Of a stretch of 23,394 bases of DNA, positions 19,428 through 23,394 are shown in pieces (positions within the stretch are counted from its first letter, which is position 1; each line of letters opens with the position of its first letter). Origin of the DNA: Pezizomycotina sp. ARF18. Lineage: Eukaryota > Ascomycota. The stretch lies in the NCBI GenBank assembly GCA_002224055.1, contig AZLU01000106.1:1-23394 (forward strand), given 5' to 3'. The notes beneath the pieces are model-generated. The model searched no databases. It was given only the letters and a program-made list of their open reading frames with translations, and had not been told where the DNA came from. A program made the translations under genes and the position numbers.

Positions 19428-19740
19428 TGCTAGCTATTGGGCATGCCAAAGAGGCATAACAAATCTATAGGCATCGAGGTAATACTTATATAGCTAAGGA
19501 ATAAGGAACTTTAGCAGAGATATTAAGATCTTAGCTAGAGATATCGGGGAGATTACGACGATAAGGCTCTACGAGCCGTCGAGGCAGACTATATACATTA
19601 TATTAAGATTATAAATAGCATTAGTTTATTATATATAGTATCGTATATTCCCTCGGTTAGTCTAGTTAGTTCTATAGTTAAATCTATAAGTTTAATCTTA
19701 TCCTATATTATTAGATATATACTATATATCTACGCTAGTA
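19428..19740 (+). repeat. 5' LTR of the right Copia element
   Basis: This 313-bp copy of the repeat at 1761-2071 begins TGCTAGCTATT and ends CGCTAGTA (the left copy has CGCCAGCA, so the last bases show a C-to-T change). Here the outer, leftmost 60-70 bases keep CA and TG (GGGCATGCCAAAGAGGCATAA) while the inner end is fully RIP-mutated, the reverse of the left copy. Confidence 0.9.
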
Positions 19741-19755
19741 GGTTATAAGCCCGGT
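19741..19755 (+). other. Primer-binding site for half initiator tRNA-Met
   Basis: GGTTATAAGCCCGGT directly abuts the LTR. Reading the fifth A of TTATAA as a RIP-changed G gives GGTTATGAGCCC, the complement of the GGGCTCATAACC anticodon stem-loop of initiator tRNA-Met. Priming from an internally cleaved initiator tRNA-Met is known for Drosophila copia and several fungal Copia elements, so this supports the family call. Confidence 0.75.
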
Positions 19756-22700
19756 TAATAATATATTTTAATAAATAGACTTACTTCTTAATCTTCCTAA
19801 ACGATATATCTTACGATATCTTTTACTAAAGTTTAACGAGATAAAGCTAAAGGCTAATCTTATAAACTACCTCGATTAGAGTACTATATAATTATTCCTT
19901 AAGTATAAAAGTCTAAAATATTACTATAAATTACTTAAGCTGCGATAGCTAATAGAGCTAAGTACTAAAGATTAAGATAACGACTTAAAGATATATACTA
20001 TTATTAAAGCTTACTACGAGATAGAAACTCGACGTATCTATCTACGATCTACTAATAGTAGTATAAATAATATAGAATACCTTAAGTTTAGCGTATATCG
20101 CTATTATAGCTATTAGTAAGCCTATATAAAAAATAACTAAGATAGATTTAACTTAAAATAAAGTTAATATTTAAGAATTTATATAGAAGTATTAAGATCT
20201 TATTAAAACGTATATAAGATATTAGGCTCGATCTTAACGGAGAATACTAAAGTAAAAATGTAGAGAAGACGGAGCTAAGTATAGGCTTAAAAAATAATAT
20301 AGCTATAGTAAAGGCTATTAATTTTATCTATAGTAATTTAGTAGCGACTAAAAGACGTTTATTATAAACTTTTAATAGATAATAAATTTAATAGTAAAGA
20401 ACTAATTTTAATATACTTAAAAGGCGCTACTCGTAAAAGGTAAGTATAAATATAATATACTAGAAATATTAGCTTTAAGGATAATAGATACTATTTAAAA
20501 GAAATAACTAAGAAAAACCTAAAGAAATAATAAGAAATTTATAAGTTTAAGAGTAAATATATTATTACGATAAGTTAGATATAAGAAAGCTAACTATAAA
20601 AAGTATATAAAGAATAAGAAAATAGTAGTATACGGGGTATTAGATCTTATAGTATAAACTTTAGTATAAGATACAGCTCTTAGAGAACGATCTAGTAGTT
20701 TTTTAACTTAGGCGTATTTTCTATATAATAATAGTAGAGAATATTCTCTATTATAAACCCTTTTAAAACTAAAAATAATAATAATAGAGAAGTATTATAG
20801 GCTATTAGTATTAGCTAGTATTTAAAGGCTTATAAGAAGTAGTAGTAGTTTATAAACTTAAAATACGCTATACTTAAAGATAGTATAGCTATTTTTAATC
20901 TCTCGCGTAGATAAGGTAAGATATATAATAATAATTTAATAAGATAGATATATAATAACTAAATTAGGACTAAAGATTAAAGCTACTATAAAAACTATAA
21001 AAGATTTTAAGAAAGATTATAATATCTATAAAAGAGTTTAGCTTTTACTATTATATAAGAAGATATAAATAGCTTAGATATATTAGTAAGAATTATATTA
21101 AGCGAATAATTAAGTAAAAAGTATTACCGGTATTATTAAAGATAGTAGAGATTTATAAAGCTATATTAACTATAAGGTCTACAAACTTATTAAATTAAAA
21201 GCTATATTAAACCGCGAAAAACCTCGTTTAGATAAGTATAAGCTAATAAAGATAATCTTTTTAGATTTTTATTAATAGATATATATAAAGAGCCGGAGAT
21301 TATATAAAGTTTATTATCTTTTTAAAAAAAAAGTTAAAAGTTCTAAATCTACTTTATAAAAGATAAAAAAATAGAAGACGATACTCTTATACTTTAATAG
21401 TACTCTTAAAATAGCTAAACGTTAGTAAACCTTAAGCTTATTAAGCTATAATATAATAGAGATAAAAATATACCTTAATTAATAAATATTATAACGAAAT
21501 AGAAATTATAGTTTATATCTTAGCTATATATATATCTTAAATAAAATAGCGTACCTAAGAAGCTTAATTAAATTTTATTAATAGATTAAAGATAATATTA
21601 ATTACGTTAGAATTATCGCCGTACTATAAATAGAGGCGATAAATTATTATAATCTAATTTATAACTATATGCTATTAAGACCGGCTCGAGTACTAAAGGA
21701 TAGTAAAAAGACGATATTATAGAAAAAGATAAAAAAGTAAAACTTCTAATATTTTAAACTTTAAAATATTTAATAAACTATTATATATATATTAATAATA
21801 AACTCTAGAAGAACTAAATAATACTACTAAAAGATATATTTTATAGGCCTAGAGACTATAATATATACTAAATCTAAGATTCTATTTTTAAGTACTAATC
21901 TATAAAGATATTAGATTCTTAATTAAATTAACTTTAAAGTACGTAACTTTATAAAAAAATAATAAAGATCCTCTCGAGTACGTTAAAATACCTTAAAATA
22001 GATTTAGTCCAAAGATAAAATAGCGACGACGCTAGATTATAATAAACTTAACTTTAATCGTTAATTAGATATCTATAAGACGATTACGCTAAAATAACTA
22101 AAAAAAGTAAAGATCTTAATAATACTAATCTATAACTAAAATTTAAGAATACTCGCTCTTATAAAGAAAGTTACGTAGATACTATAAAATAAATCTATAA
22201 TAATTAACTAAAGATATTAAATATATTTTTAAAATTATTAAAGATAAGATCTAATAATTAAACTACGAAGATACCTATAACTAAAAAATAAAAAGAATCT
22301 AACGGCTATACGCCTTAAAAAAGAAAACTATAAAAAATTAATAATATATATCGATAACTAAAACTATTTACCTATAAAGAGACTATAAGCCTCATAAACT
22401 ATAAAAATAGCGTATATCGATAGATCGAGAACTATCTTTAATTAAAGAATAAGACGTATAAAAATCTATAGATTTTTAAAATCTTCTCTTAAAAGTTAAT
22501 ATCGTTAATAGTAAATAGATATTTAAGTATAAGCGCGATATTATTAATTAGATTATAATACTTAAGTCGAGACTACGTTACTCGAGGCTTTATATAAAAG
22601 TAAAAGATTAATTATAACGAAATATACGTACTAGTAGCTAAGATAATAATAATAAACTATTCTTTATATTAATAGCCTAGCTTAATTTAAATATAGTAAA

Positions 22701-23394
22701 TAAATATAATAAGCCTTTCTTATATTTAAACTAAAATAAAAAATTATCGTTAAGCCTTTAAAAGAGAGTAGAATTAAGAGATTAGTTTAGTTAATAAAGA
22801 TTTATATATAGCCTAAATATTATCTAAAAATAATATAGAAAACTTACCTTAGTTTTAATTATTAAAGTTAAAGTTTATTTGGCTCGATAATAGTTATTTA
22901 TTAGTAAGAATCGTTAGCTATAATAATTTTATATAATAATCTATTAATAGCTAATTAATAAATATAAAGTTAAATATTAAGCGAGATTTAGTTTATACTT
23001 TAAGATAAAGAATATAGAGCGGTAGTCTATTCTTTAAAATATAAGAGAATATTAGGTCTAGAAAATAACGCCGCCTAGTACTATAATTAGTTTAATATTA
23101 ATTGCTTTTTAAGAGATTTAGGCTTAAGAATACTTTTGGATTAGTACTCTTATAAAGAAGAGGTATTTTCTTAAATAGAGAATTAGAATAACTATAGTAG
23201 TATAATATTAAGATAGTAGAAAGTTAATTTATACTTTATTATTAAGCTAACCGATATTTTCTATCTTAATATTAGGATAATACGTTAATAAGGTAAAAAA
23301 CTTATAAAAGATAGTAAAAAAGAGTATTTTAATATTAAAAAGATTTTTTAATCGTGCGTATATATTATATTTATAGATAGAGGATAGAATACTA

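Larger units (their letters stand above)
19428..23394 (+). mobile_element. Ty1/Copia LTR retrotransposon, 5' portion, RIP-mutated
   Basis: This is a second copy of the left element, in the same orientation. It has the 5' LTR, primer-binding site, the gag/protease/integrase part (about 19760-22100, no readable frame left) and, from 22121, the same sequence as 1-1259. The reverse transcriptase block is visible near 22564. The element runs off the window end; by comparison with the left copy about 0.8 kb is missing. CA and TG are nearly absent throughout. The two copies differ by RIP-type transitions and also by many one-base indels. Confidence 0.9.

Noticed and set aside
1761-19740. Idea that the two LTRs bound one large composite element carrying the gene island
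   Set aside because: The left LTR is preceded by a polypurine tract (a 3' LTR) and the right is followed by a primer-binding site (a 5' LTR); flanking bases differ, so these are two separate insertions.
1-23394. CRISPR arrays, rRNA genes, telomere repeats, bacterial-type operons
   Set aside because: No regularly spaced repeats, TTAGGG tracts, rRNA-like blocks or ribosome-binding-site-spaced gene strings were seen; the sequence is eukaryotic in character.

Overview
The window looks like part of a filamentous ascomycete genome. Short 55-81 nt introns with fungal splice signals interrupt GC-rich genes. The protein remnants are of fungal type: an F-box protein, a seven-TM rhodopsin/PTH11-like protein and an erythromycin-esterase-family protein. 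The island is bracketed by AT-rich transposon relics almost devoid of CA and TG dinucleotides, the footprint of repeat-induced point mutation (RIP, CpA to TpA).

Layout. 1-2071 is the 3' part of a RIP-mutated Ty1/Copia retrotransposon: reverse transcriptase, RNase H, polypurine tract and 3' LTR. 2072-4270 is a nested transposon graveyard. It holds a GC-rich patch with GGCGGGT repeats, RIP-mutated sequence of unknown family, and a clean 667-bp Tc1/mariner-type non-autonomous element with about 48-bp inverted termini and a TA duplication. 4270-19427 is a 15-kb higher-GC island. It carries an F-box protein gene (minus, about 6492-7270), an erythromycin-esterase-family gene (plus, 10828-12204), a multi-exon membrane protein gene (plus, 13213-14302), and convergent to it an unrecognised, possibly lectin-like gene (minus, 16268-14696). 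Several weaker open frames are also present, including a Ser/Pro/Gly-rich one at 18232-19048. 19428-23394 is the 5' part of a second Copia copy of the same family and orientation: 5' LTR, a primer-binding site matching half of initiator tRNA-Met, and internal sequence. Position 1 of the window corresponds to about 22121 in this second copy, so a full element is about 4.76 kb.

No pathway or operon logic links the island genes. Every recognisable gene is broken in the sequence as given, mostly by one-base indels in short homopolymers, with codon-level sequence otherwise well kept. Either the island is decaying next to transposons, or this is an incompletely polished long-read assembly in which the genes are really intact. 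I regard this as the most consequential question in the window. I found no CRISPR array, rRNA, convincing tRNA or telomere repeat, and no clear new multi-gene system. The most unusual features are the mirror-image RIP gradient in the two LTRs, a possible Pol III-like motif pair inside the LTR, and the well-kept Tc1/mariner-type element nested in heavily mutated DNA.
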